Shown one piece after another: positions 47,321 through 59,719 of a DNA stretch of 64,000 nucleotides (its first letter is position 1; every line of letters begins with the position of its first letter). Where the stretch lies: contig CM060186.1 of assembly GCA_030549335.1 (NCBI GenBank), forward strand, positions 23,365,189 through 23,429,188, in the 5' to 3' direction. Source of the DNA: Pontederia crassipes. Its lineage: Eukaryota; Streptophyta; Magnoliopsida; Commelinales; Pontederiaceae. Both the position numbers and the translations under genes were made by a program. Under the pieces are notes generated by a model. That model did no database searches and was not told where the DNA came from. It saw only the letters and a list, made by a program, of their open reading frames with translations.

Positions 47321-50046
47321 TTACAAAATAATATCTACAGCCAAGCTTACAATGAAACCCAGTATCGCACCAACTAGAACCTGAACTTCTGTATGTCCCA
47401 CTGACTCATTTAATGGACTGTGCTTGATGTTGTTATTCCCTAATGGTTCTTTGGTATCATTGGCTTGGCGTTGAGAATCGATCTTATCTGATGTAGGGTC
47501 AGAACTTTGAAATGAATAAGCTTTTATGGACTTTTGAGGTTCTGCAACATTTTTCTGCCAGCTTCTAGCAGATTGATCTTTTTGGAGATTTATGGTTGTG
47601 TTGAGAAATTTTGCATGGTTACCTACCTCTCTTCTAACACCCTGAAACCATCGCAAAGAAACAGAGCAAATTATCATTAATTATGAATTATAAACTGACT
47701 TTGAGAGAAAGATCACTTGTTTGTGGTATATGAATACTGAAGGAAAATTGGCAGCTGATAATTGATAGTTGAAAAGTTGTGCACAATTATTTTCAACAAT
47801 AAAAGTTCCAATTGAGTGAAATTCAGAATGTTGCATTGATTTTGCTGAAATGCAGGAAGACAAAAAAAAATTCATCCAAACATGGAAGGAACTTTTCACT
47901 GGTACTCCAAAGTACTCTAGTGTAATCGTAGTAACCTTAAATTTTTTTTTACTAGGAAAAAAATCAATTTGTAATCTCTCCAACATTTTCAGTTCATGTT
48001 TGATACACTATTAAAACTTTCTCAAGTATTGGTAAACCTCGCATTTCAGCTTTGTAACTAGACGTGATTCACCTGTTCTAAATTCAACAAATGCATCTGA
48101 TGGGTACAACTTAGTCATACGGATGTCATGAGCAGCAAAAAGACTCAATCTGTAAATCTGAAATACTTGAATATGAACTTAACAAAGATGGACATTTTTC
48201 TCAAAAATAAATTTATGGTTGTGATAATATTCTCATCACAATTTTGCAAAAAAACTTCCTATTATTACCTAGTTGCGAAAGTAAAATATATGACACAAGA
48301 ATTGGAAATATAATTTGCATTAAATGTCTTTTAGGGGTTATATAAGGATTCAGCCTCCGTTGTGATATGAAAAAGAAATAAGAAAGTATACAAGCTATAA
48401 AACTCAACAGTATTCAGAAGTTCCGAAAGAAAAATACAAATGAATGGGATTGTGTTTATATTACATACTTATGAAACAGGATATATTAATATGTATCAAA
48501 GAATAAATAAAATGCGGAGGTCATGAATATGAATGTCATAAATGAATCGAAATTGTTTTTCACAGTTCACATCAAACCATCATTTTTTTATCAGTAACAA
48601 TTACAAAATAAATTTGAAGGTCATGACTCAAGAGTAACCACTTTTCTCTTCTTGTCAAATTTCCTGTTTGCCAAATGCTTGAAAAACAAAGGACTATGTT
48701 CAACTATGTTTATGTGATATTAATCATTCCCTATACAAGAATAAGATGGTAGCTGGAGATGCAAATCAAAGTGAGCGAGACATGAGTAGTAAAATCAAAA
48801 CCAGTTGTATACATGTATCAAATACAGAAAGGCAACATTTCTCTTAAAGGTTTGAGCAACAACAACAAACAACAACAACAAAGCCTTATCCCACTAGGTG
48901 GGGTCGGCTACATGGATCATACGACGCCATTCCGCTCTATATATTCGTTGATCCATGTTCATAAGATTCGATTTGAGCATTTGTCGAATCTTTTAATATT
49001 TTAATATTTTGAGAAAAAAGGTTTGAACTACTTCAAATCATACCATTATGTCTGCAAAGGAACATTTTGAACTCACAATGAATTAAAACTAAAAAATAAG
49101 GAACTAACAAGAAATTTTACAACATTACAAAAGTTATGACCTGAGCATCGTACATGACAAATGCAGCAAAAACGGCAGACATTCCAAATATAGAATCTGA
49201 GAATCCCCTGCAGGGTCAAAGAATTATAGAAGTTACAAAAAAATCTATCACTAAAAAAGGGGACAAAAGTGATTAGCCAACTGGCATCACTGACCAACGT
49301 CAACAGGAAACTAAACTTTCTGAATTTTAATTTCTACCATGAATTCTACTAGCAAATTTCACCATTGAGCATTGCTGAATTTTAGCTAAACGAACCTCTC
49401 CAAAGCCAGTGAAGTGGCTGCGGCAGCAACACCCTGGAATCCGAAAGCAATGTTAACTTGAAACTCTCAGAATTCCAGCTCAAGAAATACAATTACACAA
49501 CAAATGTTAGCTTCATTAAGAAATACTGTCATCATAAACAGACAAATAAATGGCATTAACCGAACAGAGACTATGATGTATCAGTAATGCAAACCAGTAC
49601 ATCCTCTATGATAATAATGAGCGACAAGGGGAGAACAACAGAAAGGGGAACACAGGTCGCCTTACAGCGGAATGCGTGGAAGGCATTCCTCCAGCGCGAA
49701 TCGCCGCCTTGAGGTCAAATCCCTTTCCATTGATAGCGGAAGTCAGCGGCTTCGACAGCTGCCCGACGGCGCAGGCTACGCTGGACGCCACCAACACCTG
49801 ACGGATGCAAAAATCCACGGTCGACCAACTTGTTAATCGTTATCGAGCAAACGCGAAAGAAGGAGATGCGACGCTGTTGAATACTGATACCTTGTTGTGG
49901 GCGAGTGCCGCGATGTCCTCAACCCCAAGGTGGAGAGAGGCGACGGCGGTCCTTCGCCCCCTTGACGGCGGTCGCAACCCTGTCAGCTTCGAAGGGGAAA
50001 GGGGAAAAGATGCAGGAAGGAGAGAAGAGGAGTAGGAACATGTCAT
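47321..50046 (-). CDS. DUF212 family protein (acid phosphatase/vanadium haloperoxidase-related), plastid-type
   Basis: Five exons join in frame: 50046-49891, 49797-49666, 49433-49396, 49207-49141 and 47641-47321 (237 aa). The N-terminal 50 residues, rich in Ser and Arg (SSLLPASFPLSPSK, RPPSRGRRTAV), resemble a chloroplast transit peptide. The DUF212 core follows: VGQLSKPLTS, AGGMPSTHSA (87-96, the conserved PSTHS motif), FSDSIFGMSAVFA, MYDAQGVRREVGNHA (about 126-140) and, near the C-terminus, ESVGHTEVQVLVGAILGF. It most resembles Arabidopsis At3g61770. The family shares a PAP2/haloperoxidase-like membrane fold but its activity is unknown. The start at 50046 is the first ATG in frame; an upstream stop precedes it. 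The polar insert between the two C-terminal blocks varies in the family. Intron 4 carries a SINE-like element. Confidence 0.94.
48856..49016 (-). mobile_element. SINE-like element with the same TTG-type LINE tail, in DUF212 intron 4
   Basis: A perfect 10-bp duplication AAAGGTTTGA (48846-48855 and 49017-49026) flanks 161 bp. On the minus strand it ends AGCGGAATGGCGTCGTATGA, TCCATGTAGCCGACC, GGGATAAGGC, TTTG(TTG)n, nearly identical to the ends of the elements at 33661 and 35840. Its 5' part (ATATTTTAAT..., CATGGATCAACGAAT) partly matches the 35663-35840 element. It shares the host gene's orientation. Confidence 0.9.
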
Positions 50047-52251
50047 CCCTGTTAATGCGAGGACGAGCGCTGGAGAGAGATGGAGGAGAGGAGAGAGAAA
50101 GAAAGAAAGAGGAGACTCCAAATCCGAGCTGCGGAAGAGCCTGCTGATTTAGTATTTCGATTGGGTGCTCTTTTTGTTCCCAGGGAAATCGATTGGTGAC
50201 GAGAGCTTTGACTGTTGGACATCCGTAGGGGAGGTATCTAACGGCACTGCTGCCCCCGAGTACAGAGAGCCAGTAGCTAAGAATTGTGGCCTGGGCTCTC
50301 GTTGTGGCCTGGGCTCTCGTTGGGGTGGAAATAAGTCATCGTTCGATTCGTGATTCCGTCTATTTTTTACTTAACTCATCCTGATCTATTATCAAAATAA
50401 GGTATAAAGTTTATTTTTTTAAAAAATTTAGTCTCTTAATAATTAACTTAATCTTATAATTTATTAGGCCAAGATTTATTAATATGTTATATATATTATA
50501 TATATAATTTTTAATCCTTCATCTTTTAAATCTTTAATTCTAAATTCAATATTACTATTTTTGTCGTATGTTTAGAAAAAATATATTAGCGGTGTCTCTT
50601 TTATTAGTTCATATCTATTATTTTTTTAATAAATATGATTTATTATATGTAATCTAGTAGATCATAAAAAAATATGCTTGACTTAACAGGCTAATAAGTT
50701 AGGTCATACATTAAAAGTTAATCAAACAAGTCAGGCTAAATTTATATTCATGACTTGTTACAGACTATAGGTCAGGTTTAAATATTTTTATTCTGCAACA
50801 TGCTTGACCTATTTAAGTGAAAGCCTAACTCGTGTACAGCCCTAATTGTTGTGGGTTGGATTCAATTTTTAAATCAGTTATTTAAAAATATAATTTTTTT
50901 TGAAAAAAATTACATTCCATTTTTTTCAATTTTAAATCAGAATGGAATGAAAATCAGAAAATATTTTTTTAACAAAAATAAATTTGTCATTAAAATTTCA
51001 TTCTATTCTCTTTTTTATTTATGTACATCATTCAAACAAAATCAATTTTACTTTCATTCTCTTTTTATTATTTTTTTCTTCTCCATTCTTTTCACTTATT
51101 AAGGAGCCTACGTTACCTTTTCATATTATCTAATAATCTTCATTGCCTAACAGAAAGATTATCACCTATTAAATTACCAACAATGTGCATTATCTTGTTT
51201 ACTATGTATAAATAATTTTTTCAGTAATTTAAATGACACTATATAACTTTTTACTAAAATACCCTTTTATCACTAATATTAAGTTAAATATTATATAATC
51301 CAACTAAAAACTAAAATTAAATTAATAAATTAAATACATATAATTATAAATATTTCATATCTTTCTTAAATCACAATAATGGTAATGTATATAATTTTTT
51401 AAAATAATAACTAAATAATAATATGCAATTCATGTGAATAACAATAATAAAATAATTTTAAATAAATTAATATCATTAATTATTATGGTAGTAATATTAT
51501 TTATTGTTGTTATATAAATTTTTATATTATTTTTATGTTTTGTTTGTTTAAGATTGAAAAGGGCAAGAACGAAAATAAAATAAAAATAAATTATCATTTA
51601 GATGACAATCTGAATGGACACCTCTCTCTTAGTCAATGTGGATTGCCATTTCATAGGCAATCTGTATTGTTAGACAATTCAAATTACATGCAAATTAAAA
51701 TAAAATAAATAAGGTAATATCATGGATCAGGTAATTTAACTTCACATTATCAGTAATCTAAAAAGATTACTTGTAGTGAAACACCCCTTAACGAAATTTG
51801 CGCCAAACATAATGTAAGAGAAATAGCTTGTGAAGAAAATATTTTATATAAGAAACTATTTATATGTCAATTAGCCATAAAAGCAACAATTGCTTAAACC
51901 AAAATTATTCCAAGATATTTTCACATGTCACTTATTTTGAATTAGAATAAATGTAATGATGTGTATTGGTGAAAAATAGATTCTTTGTGTATACTTATTT
52001 GAGGATATTTTTCTAGAATATAATGTAACACATAAAAAAGTGCTTTCTTGTTGCTTACTAATAATTTAACATATATAAAAAATGCTATCAATTATAAATA
52101 AAAGGATTAATTAGATTACTTTGACTTTGATTATGATAAAAATTATAAATAAAAATTAATTAAACTTTTCATAGATTTGGAATTCTAAGGATTAAATAAT
52201 TCTACTGAGAAAATAAAATATAAAAAAACTTCTAAGAGCTGGTGCAATAAG
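50047..52251. other. 5' flank of DUF212 gene and AT-rich intergenic sequence
   Basis: The first few hundred bases are GC-rich and would contain the DUF212 promoter. A direct duplication GTGGCCTGGGCTCTCGTTG lies near 50287-50322. From 50350 the sequence is very AT-rich with no recognised gene or bounded element. Confidence 0.55.
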
Positions 52252-52896
52252 TAGGGGTGAAAGTAGTTCGGGTCGGGTGATTTTTCGACAAAAAAACTGA
52301 TCTTCAAATTTCGGGTGGGTTTTTAATGCATAAAAGACCATCCTAAAATTTTTTCAGAAGAAAAAAAACCTGACCTAGGGGGTCTCAATTTTTTCGGATC
52401 GGGGATGTACTCTAAAATAATAATTTTTTAAAAAGTATTATAAACATTAAATATATCCCATAGATGTTTTAAAAAATAAAACTTAACTCTAAGTTTGACT
52501 ATTTAATGTAAATAAACCAAAATAACATATCATTACATTATAATTGAAAATAGTCTAGTTAATTTTGTCCAAAATTTCTAAAAATATATTAATAACTTAA
52601 TCATATTCAAATGTGTGATAATAAGTAAATAATATACCTAATCTAATAAATATGAATAAGAGAAACAGTAAAATTATAAAATATTATTTAAAACTTGAAG
52701 TAATAATTAATTATAATAATTTTGAAAAAGTATTTGGTTCGGGTCGGGTCCCTCTGGTTTCTTTTTGTAAGGATCCCTAATTTAAACAGGCGATTTTATT
52801 TATTTCGAAAGACCGACCTAATTTTTAGTCGGATGCCATATTTTAAGTTTTTTAGGGTCGGTTTTTTCGATTGTTAGGTTTTTACTTACACCCCTA
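52252..52896. mobile_element. Non-autonomous hAT-type element with 8-bp target duplication
   Basis: Inverted ends TAGGGGTGAAAGTA and (from the right) TAGGGGTGTAAGTA bound 645 bp. Flanks are GCAATAAG (52244-52251) and GAAATAAG (52897-52904), an 8-bp duplication with one change. Subterminal GGGTCGG/CCGACC motifs repeat on both sides. The interior is AT-rich and non-coding. Confidence 0.88.
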
Positions 52897-52904
52897 GAAA
52901 TAAG

Positions 52905-53840
52905 GATATAGGTAGGCATCCTTCTCCCTATCTCCTCTATGTGAAAACACAAAAGACAGAAAGTGAGGAAGTAGACCCACTTCATTCTTTTTTTATTATT
53001 AATTATTCTAATATTTTGAATATATTTTCATTCATTTTTTAAAATACTACTTTTTTTTAAATATACTGACGAAGGAAAGAGAATGTGTTCATGGAATATC
53101 ATATCAATTTTGACTTCAAAATTTGTTGTCACTAAAAGATTTAAAAATTAATTATTATCTTCTTATGAAGAAAAGTATGTTGACCGAGCTAAAAAAAGGT
53201 GTAACGGAGGATCGTCGTTGAAATTTACCTAATATAAATCATATAGTTATAAGATGGAAAGATATAGATCATTTCACACTATTAAGATGCATTGTTAACA
53301 AGAATAATAAAGATAGACATTCATATAGTCAACAATCTCAAAATTACATGTTAACATAAATTTCAGTTTTTTGTCTTGACATCAAATATGATATGTCTTA
53401 TAATTATGGCAATATCTTCAAACAAGTGTTATATAAAAATATTCATATATGTAACTCTAAACATTACAAATTCTTATCAAATATAATCCACATATTTTTT
53501 TATTACTTGCGCGGTAAAAGAATCAACTCACATATTATACATAAAATTTAATGTTAAAACAATAAGACTTTTATGAAGTTGATAAATGAATATATTTCAA
53601 ACAAAGAACAAGGACATTTTTTATTCGTAATAATGATCACAACACTTTAAAATCACATGAATCATAAAATTATAACTCAAACTTTTACACTTTATTACTC
53701 TAATGCACTTGCTGCTATTATATTGTTACAATTGTTTTGCATTGCACATAAAAAATTTCCTTGGTTCAAACTGAAGTCATGAACAAGCGAAATTTCATGT
53801 TAGAATATTCTAGTTTTATCATAACAAATTGAACTCTAGT
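52905..53840. other. Intergenic, AT-rich, no gene seen
   Basis: Nothing recognisable. It separates a hAT-type element from a solo LTR. Confidence 0.6.
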
Positions 53841-55809
53841 TGTAACGCCCCCAAATCGACCCCCGCCACATGACGAAGATCAACCTGAAAGCGCTACGAC
53901 ATGCTATAACTTGATCATAATATTGACCATATCTCAGTCAATGATCGAGACACGTCAGCGGAAGAAAAGAAATAAAGATAAATGATAGCTTTAATTTGTG
54001 AAAGTCTAAAAGTGGTCATATCATTGCTAAGAAAATAAAATAGGTTTTACATCATGAATCTAAAATGCGGAAGGTAAATGAAAACTAAAAGACATTCTAA
54101 AAAGCCTAAAGTTCATGTGTTGTCCTATCGTCAGAGCTTCATCACCACATGCCTACTCCACCACGTCACTGACCTGGTCCTGTGAAAATCAGACACAGAG
54201 GAGGAGGTCCTTCCGTAAGCTTTACAGCCTAGTGGGGAAACCACGTGATATACAATGCATGACATGAATATAATAATCAACAGTAAATAATCATGCTTGA
54301 CTTGAACGTGAAAGATAACTTGTCAATGTCATGGATAATAATAAGGATAAGATCATAGGATATCATGAATCAGGAGAGTAACATGATGGTTAATAAACTT
54401 GAACTTATAGCATACTTGAAAATCATGACATTAACTTGACTTGACTTGAATATGCTTCTTGATCTTGGTTATTAATTAACAATCTGGATGACTTTAGGTG
54501 TCTTTAATTCTTGGGGTATGCCCAGCAAACGATACGGCCTTGTGCGGGTCAATTGGTGATCAAACCATGACCAAGGGAGCGACCCTGATCTTGATGCACT
54601 TGGCTTGGACTGACAACCTATGATTAGTCTTTCATCTGAACTTATTAATAGCTTTTAATAACTTGTGGCTCTTTGTTCTTGATTTCATGGATACGATAAG
54701 ATCAATGCGAAATAAATCAATAAGAGAGTAAATTATGTAAATCGGTGAGGGATCTCTGCGAGGTCAGACAATATGATCAATCATATATATATATGGATAT
54801 GAGAAAAAATAATTAATAAATGTAATAAAAGATTTTTTGGAGAATCGGTCGACCGGTTCAGGGGAATGGTCGACCGATTGTCTGCGGGTCAGTCGACCGA
54901 TCTGTTAAGATCGGTCGATCGATAGGTCAAATCGGGTATTAAATAAGTCGGTCGATCCGTTCATGGGAACGGTCGACCTGATGAGGAAGGATCGGTTGAC
55001 CGATGACAGGAATCGGTCGACCGGTCGACATGTGCAGAAAGCGGCTGCATGCAAGTTATCGGTCGACCGATTGCCGCGATGCATACGGGCCGGTCGATCA
55101 GTCGGCGTCAAGAAAACTTGCGGAACCCTCGAATTTCATAAATTCTTCGGTGCAATCTCAATCTAACCTAATTACCATCCCTAGCAAATCAATCACACAA
55201 CAACAGATCAACAAATAATGGATTATGCATGCAAATAATCAATCAATCAATGAATACAAGACAATCAAAACAATGCAAATCAAGAAACGTGAACCTATTC
55301 ATCTCTTCTTCTTTTCAGATACGATTAGGGCATGATTCAACATTATTCAGGGGTCATGCAAGGTGATTTCGATTCACCCACCTATTGGCGATGAATCCTA
55401 GCCTTGATTCGTTAAAAGTCCACTTGAATCCGCCCCTGTTTCCTCCCTGTTTTCCTCTCAGCTCTCTCGACCAATCAACGCTGGAAATCCAACGAAAAGG
55501 GTTGAAGGACAGGCGTGTGGAATAGAGGATTGCAGCAGGGAAGAGGATAAGTACTTGATCCCCGATGGCTCATTTTCTGGCCGAAGACAGCCTGCTCTCA
55601 GGAGATCAAACAGGGGAGAGTTTCCTGTTCACGTGCTTGGAGGGTTTTAACTAATCCCCTTTTCTAATCCCACTTTAATTTGATTAATGAGATCACATTT
55701 TTATCTCCCAATCCAACTTTAATTGGACTTTAGATTTATCTTTTACTGGTGTTTGGCCGAATCTTATTTCATCTTTTCTCTTTTTTTTTAATTGATGTCG
55801 GTTATTACA
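53841..55809. mobile_element. Solo LTR (about 2 kb) with 5-bp target duplication
   Basis: The segment begins TGTAACGCCCCC and ends GGTTATTACA. CTAGT flanks both sides (53836-53840 and 55810-55814), the standard 5-bp LTR-retrotransposon duplication. No internal domain is attached, so it is a solo LTR left by recombination. The length and TGTAACGCCC start suggest a Ty3/gypsy-type family, but this is inference. It contains a cluster of GGTCGACC palindromes at 54840-55110. A partial relative lies at about 60423-61480. Confidence 0.92.
54840..55110. repeat. Array of degenerate ATCGGTCGACCGAT palindromes inside the solo LTR
   Basis: About ten copies of a 10-14-bp palindrome with core GGTCGACC (variants GGTCGATC, GGTTGACC, AGTCGACC) occur at irregular 20-35-bp spacing. 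Examples are ATCGGTCGACCGGTT near 54844, AATCGGTCGACCGGTCGAC near 55012 and TATCGGTCGACCGATTG near 55059. Confidence 0.88.
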
Positions 55810-55884
55810 CTAGTCATGACAAACTTTATTTGTGATCATATGAGTTAAATATCATGATGAAGCTAGTCACATTGTCAATATGAG

Positions 55885-56461
55885 TAGTGGCGTTCACTGG
55901 TCGAATTGGACCCGACTTGTGAACAAACTTAATTCGACCCGGTCAAATTTGATCCCGTCAGGTAAAGGCTCTTTGAAGGCTAAATTCGACCCAACACTAA
56001 CCCGACCACCTAATTTTCTTTTTTAAAAATTTTTTGTTCACTGGTCGAATTGGACCCGACCCGTGAACAAACTTAATCCGACCCGGTCAAATTTGATCCC
56101 GTCAGGTAAAGTCCCTTTGAAGGTTAAATTTGACCCAACACTAACCCGACCACCTAATTTTCTTTTTTAAAATTTTTTTCTTATTATTTTATAATTATTT
56201 AATATAAAATTATTATTAAATATTTATTTTAAAGCTTAAAATAAGTTTTATAACTATTTAAATATTATTTATGTATTTAAAATGTTTTATTTTAATTTTT
56301 TAAAAATTTAATCGAATATAAGCTTAAGTTTGAATAAAAATAAAAAAATTTGGATCGTCGGGTCGGGTCGACTCTAGTTTGGTTTTTCCAATTCGTACCT
56401 GATCAGATCTAGTCGGGTCGAGTTTGGGTCAGGTCGAGTCGGATCGTCAGGTTCACCCCTA
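55885..56461. mobile_element. Non-autonomous hAT-type element with perfect 8-bp duplication and internal tandem repeat
   Basis: AATATGAG flanks the 577-bp element exactly (55877-55884 and 56462-56469). The ends are TAGTGGCGTTCAC and, from the right, TAGGGGTGAACCTG, an imperfect inverted pair. A 144-bp unit starting GTTCACTGGTCGAATTGGAC is repeated in tandem (55892-56035 and from 56036). CCCGAC/GTCGGG motifs fill both sides. No coding capacity. Confidence 0.9.
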
Positions 56462-56469
56462 AATATGAG

Positions 56470-59400
56470 TCTAATGTCGATTATAGAAGGCATGTTGTGA
56501 ACGACAGGGTTTGTTCAACTCTAGGAGAGAAGACCATGATTATTGAAATGGGGAGGGTGTGAAGAGAAGCTCTGATCAAGCTATGATGAGAAGGCCTTTG
56601 TTGTTCGACTTCAAACTTTTGGTTCTATTGTTTTATTTATTCTGTCTCTTCATAGTCTTGGATCAACTCCATTAATTATTCTAGTTATTTTATTCTTAGT
56701 CTGCAAATTTTATTTGAATGAAAAACATTGAATCCCTCTTTTAATTTTTATTCCCTTTTGATTAATTAATATAATTTTTAATGATGTTTATTAGCTAATT
56801 GAATTTTTAAGTAAATATATACCAATTTGGTTTATGATCATAGTTAATTGATTTTATTTAATATTATTGATTGACACAATTTCAATAACTAGGGCACAAG
56901 TAATTAGTATCATATGGACTACTAATTTATATATTAGTTTGTAGAGTATCTAACAACTTAGAGAATTTAATTTAATGCATCTTAAATTTAATCTAAAACA
57001 ATGGGATTCGAGATTGTGGAGGATTAATATTTCTCAAGCTATTGAGTGGATACCAATTTGTTAACACCACAATTTTACCTTAGTAGACAAATAATTTAAG
57101 AAAAACACTAATCAATCTTAAGAGACTAAATTAATCTTTTTGGTTCACATGTTTATCTCTAACCTATTGCTATCCTAAGTCCTAAACATCATAAAGATAT
57201 TATATATTATCCTAGTTTTATTATGTTACTATAATAAAACTTATTTTTAAAATCCTAATTTTATCTCCTAGTAACATATGGGATTAGGTAAATAATTGAT
57301 AACTATTCTTCATGAATTTAACACTCTTACTCCAATTCAATATTACTTGAGCAAGTAGTATATTGCTACTAAATTTATTTTATTACATTAGGTTGATGCA
57401 TCATAGTTAATAAAAAGAATAATACATAAGTGGTAAAATGGAAAACAATTAATTCAATCCAAAACTCAATTCACATAATAGCATTGCAAACTAATGGACT
57501 AGAAATTGAGCACTTTTTCATGTTTTGGCTTAACATCTTGACCTATTTTGTGTCCCTGATTTCTCAACCTTGAAATAATCACAACTTTATTATGTTGGGT
57601 CCTTCTTCACTTAATGATTTGACTATAAAAGAACACAAACATTGATTTGACTATAGAAGAACACTTCTTTTAGTCACTTCGAGTCTTTTATAGGTTTGGC
57701 AATTTAAATTATTGTTGGAGTTTGTTTGGAGTCCTTAATATCGAAATTAGCCATTGGCATGCTATTAGTTTGATGTTCATTAATTAATACTTTGTTATCT
57801 GATATTGAGTTTAGTTACTTGACTAGTGTTTGTAGCAATAGTGAAAATTTTATCATTGGTGCTTAAATGGAATGAATCTCCTTCAATAATGACCCAACCA
57901 AAATCTTGACAAATGTTTTCACCAATATCTCAATCGATGTTTTCACAATGTTCTCGAAATGTCTCAGTTGGTCGATCAATAATTTGCTCTATGAGTACAA
58001 TAATTGGCATAACGATTCCAAATCTCGATTCAACTGATCAACATCCCATAAAGTAGACCTTGATCCTTGAATCAGTAAAACCTCAATGGATCACATTGGT
58101 CGATTGACTAACCTTATGTTGAAATTGATGCTTTTGTCTTTTAAGTACATGAAAACTTCTAACACCATTCCACTCAAAGACAAATTTATCATTCTGATGT
58201 AACATAGTTAAACATCATTTGTATAGAAGAAAAAGATAAGACTATCTTGTAATACATTTTAAAGAAAAAAGATAAGACTATATTGTAATACATTTAAAAC
58301 TTTTCAATAGTTTTTATGACATAATTTGTTACCATCAAAACACAGAACAAGGTATAAAACTTATAATCCAACATCTTTTGTATACACTGATTTCTCCTTT
58401 TTAGTTATCATGTTCTTTCTCCCAAATACAACAATCTCTTCCTTTTTTATGCAACAAACTATATCCATTTCTTTAGTTTTGGTGCTTTTGAAAAGTTTTG
58501 GAACAATGTTGTAATTCAAAAAATATATTTCTTCATTATTATGCTAATGGATCAATATTAAATAAAAACAAATTATTTGTAACCTTCTCCACAATCTTTC
58601 TCCTTTTAGGCTTCACTCTTCTTTCTCTTTTATGCTGATAGTTTAGTGTGCTTATGTGCAAAGATTTGTGTCTAGGTTTCTTACTTGCTTCAACCACCAT
58701 TCATTGTTTTCATATGATAAAGTGATTTATTTAAAGGAAACTAGTCCATGGTGTTTATCCCATGAGATTTTCAACAAATAGGGCCTAAGACTAAATCATA
58801 AAATTAGTATTGTAGTTATTGTCATAACCAGGAAAATACAATATTGCTTATTTAGAAGTGTATTGATTGTCATGTTGCTTTGGAGAATCAATATGGATTT
58901 TGGTATTACTATTCTTAAAAATATTTCTTTAATATTGTTCAAGAATGTTTATTATTCATAAACTTTTTGTCTCATTTTTATTTGATGTCAAATAAAAATA
59001 TATTCTTATACTAATTAAATCATCATAATCGATAAATCCCAAATGATAATAATATTACCTTCATCAAGAAATGAACACAATGGTATTTTTTTGTTGATTG
59101 ATAAGAACATTTTTCAATTACATGATAATTTTTTGATTAAGTTGTGTTAATAGACACAACTTTTACAAAATCATGGTTTGGATAGCTTAACATTAATTTT
59201 TAATATACAATCAATTTAAGAACAAAATAAGGATTTAAGTCACTCACCTTCATATTTTCAATACTCATGCCATTTAACTTTTATTTTGGTTTGACAATCA
59301 TGTCCTTCCATTAAGTTTCATTCAAAATTTTCCTTTCTTATTTTGATAATAATCATGGAATGTCAAGTGTACCCTGATAGCTAAAAACAATGAATATATA

Positions 59401-59719
59401 AAAAAATAATGTCATAATTATTGTGTTCATCTTGATATTTTTTAAAAATATTTTCCTTTATATTAAATAACTAAAATGACATAATTATTAACAATAAGCT
59501 TGGTACGATTTTAACTAAAATCGAACCAAAGGGCTTGAGTAACAAATCAAGATGAGTTTATGGACAAAAATTTGTAAGATCATAATTTAGTATGAGATGT
59601 GTTAATAAGTGGTGTTACTTAGAAATAACTTTGTTTGAAAAAAAAATTAAAAGCATATTTCTTGAAAGTAATTCAAAACTTTAAATTACAAAAATATAAA
59701 ATAAAAATAATATATCTAT
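56470..59719. other. AT-rich intergenic sequence, probably old retroelement debris
   Basis: No supported gene. The segment at about 57450-57560 (CCAAAACTCAATTCACATAA, GGCTTAACATCTTGACC) resembles 15830-15950 near the copia remnant. The short frames here (58326-58514, 59635-59910) have no recognisable domain. Confidence 0.5.

Noticed and set aside
51771-51783. TTACTTGTAGTGAAAC as a possible CACTA right end
   Set aside because: The inner bases do not match any of the left ends seen, and no subterminal repeats accompany it.
54840-55110. CRISPR-like array
   Set aside because: The repeats are short palindromes with irregular spacing inside a plant LTR; there are no cas genes and the genome is eukaryotic.
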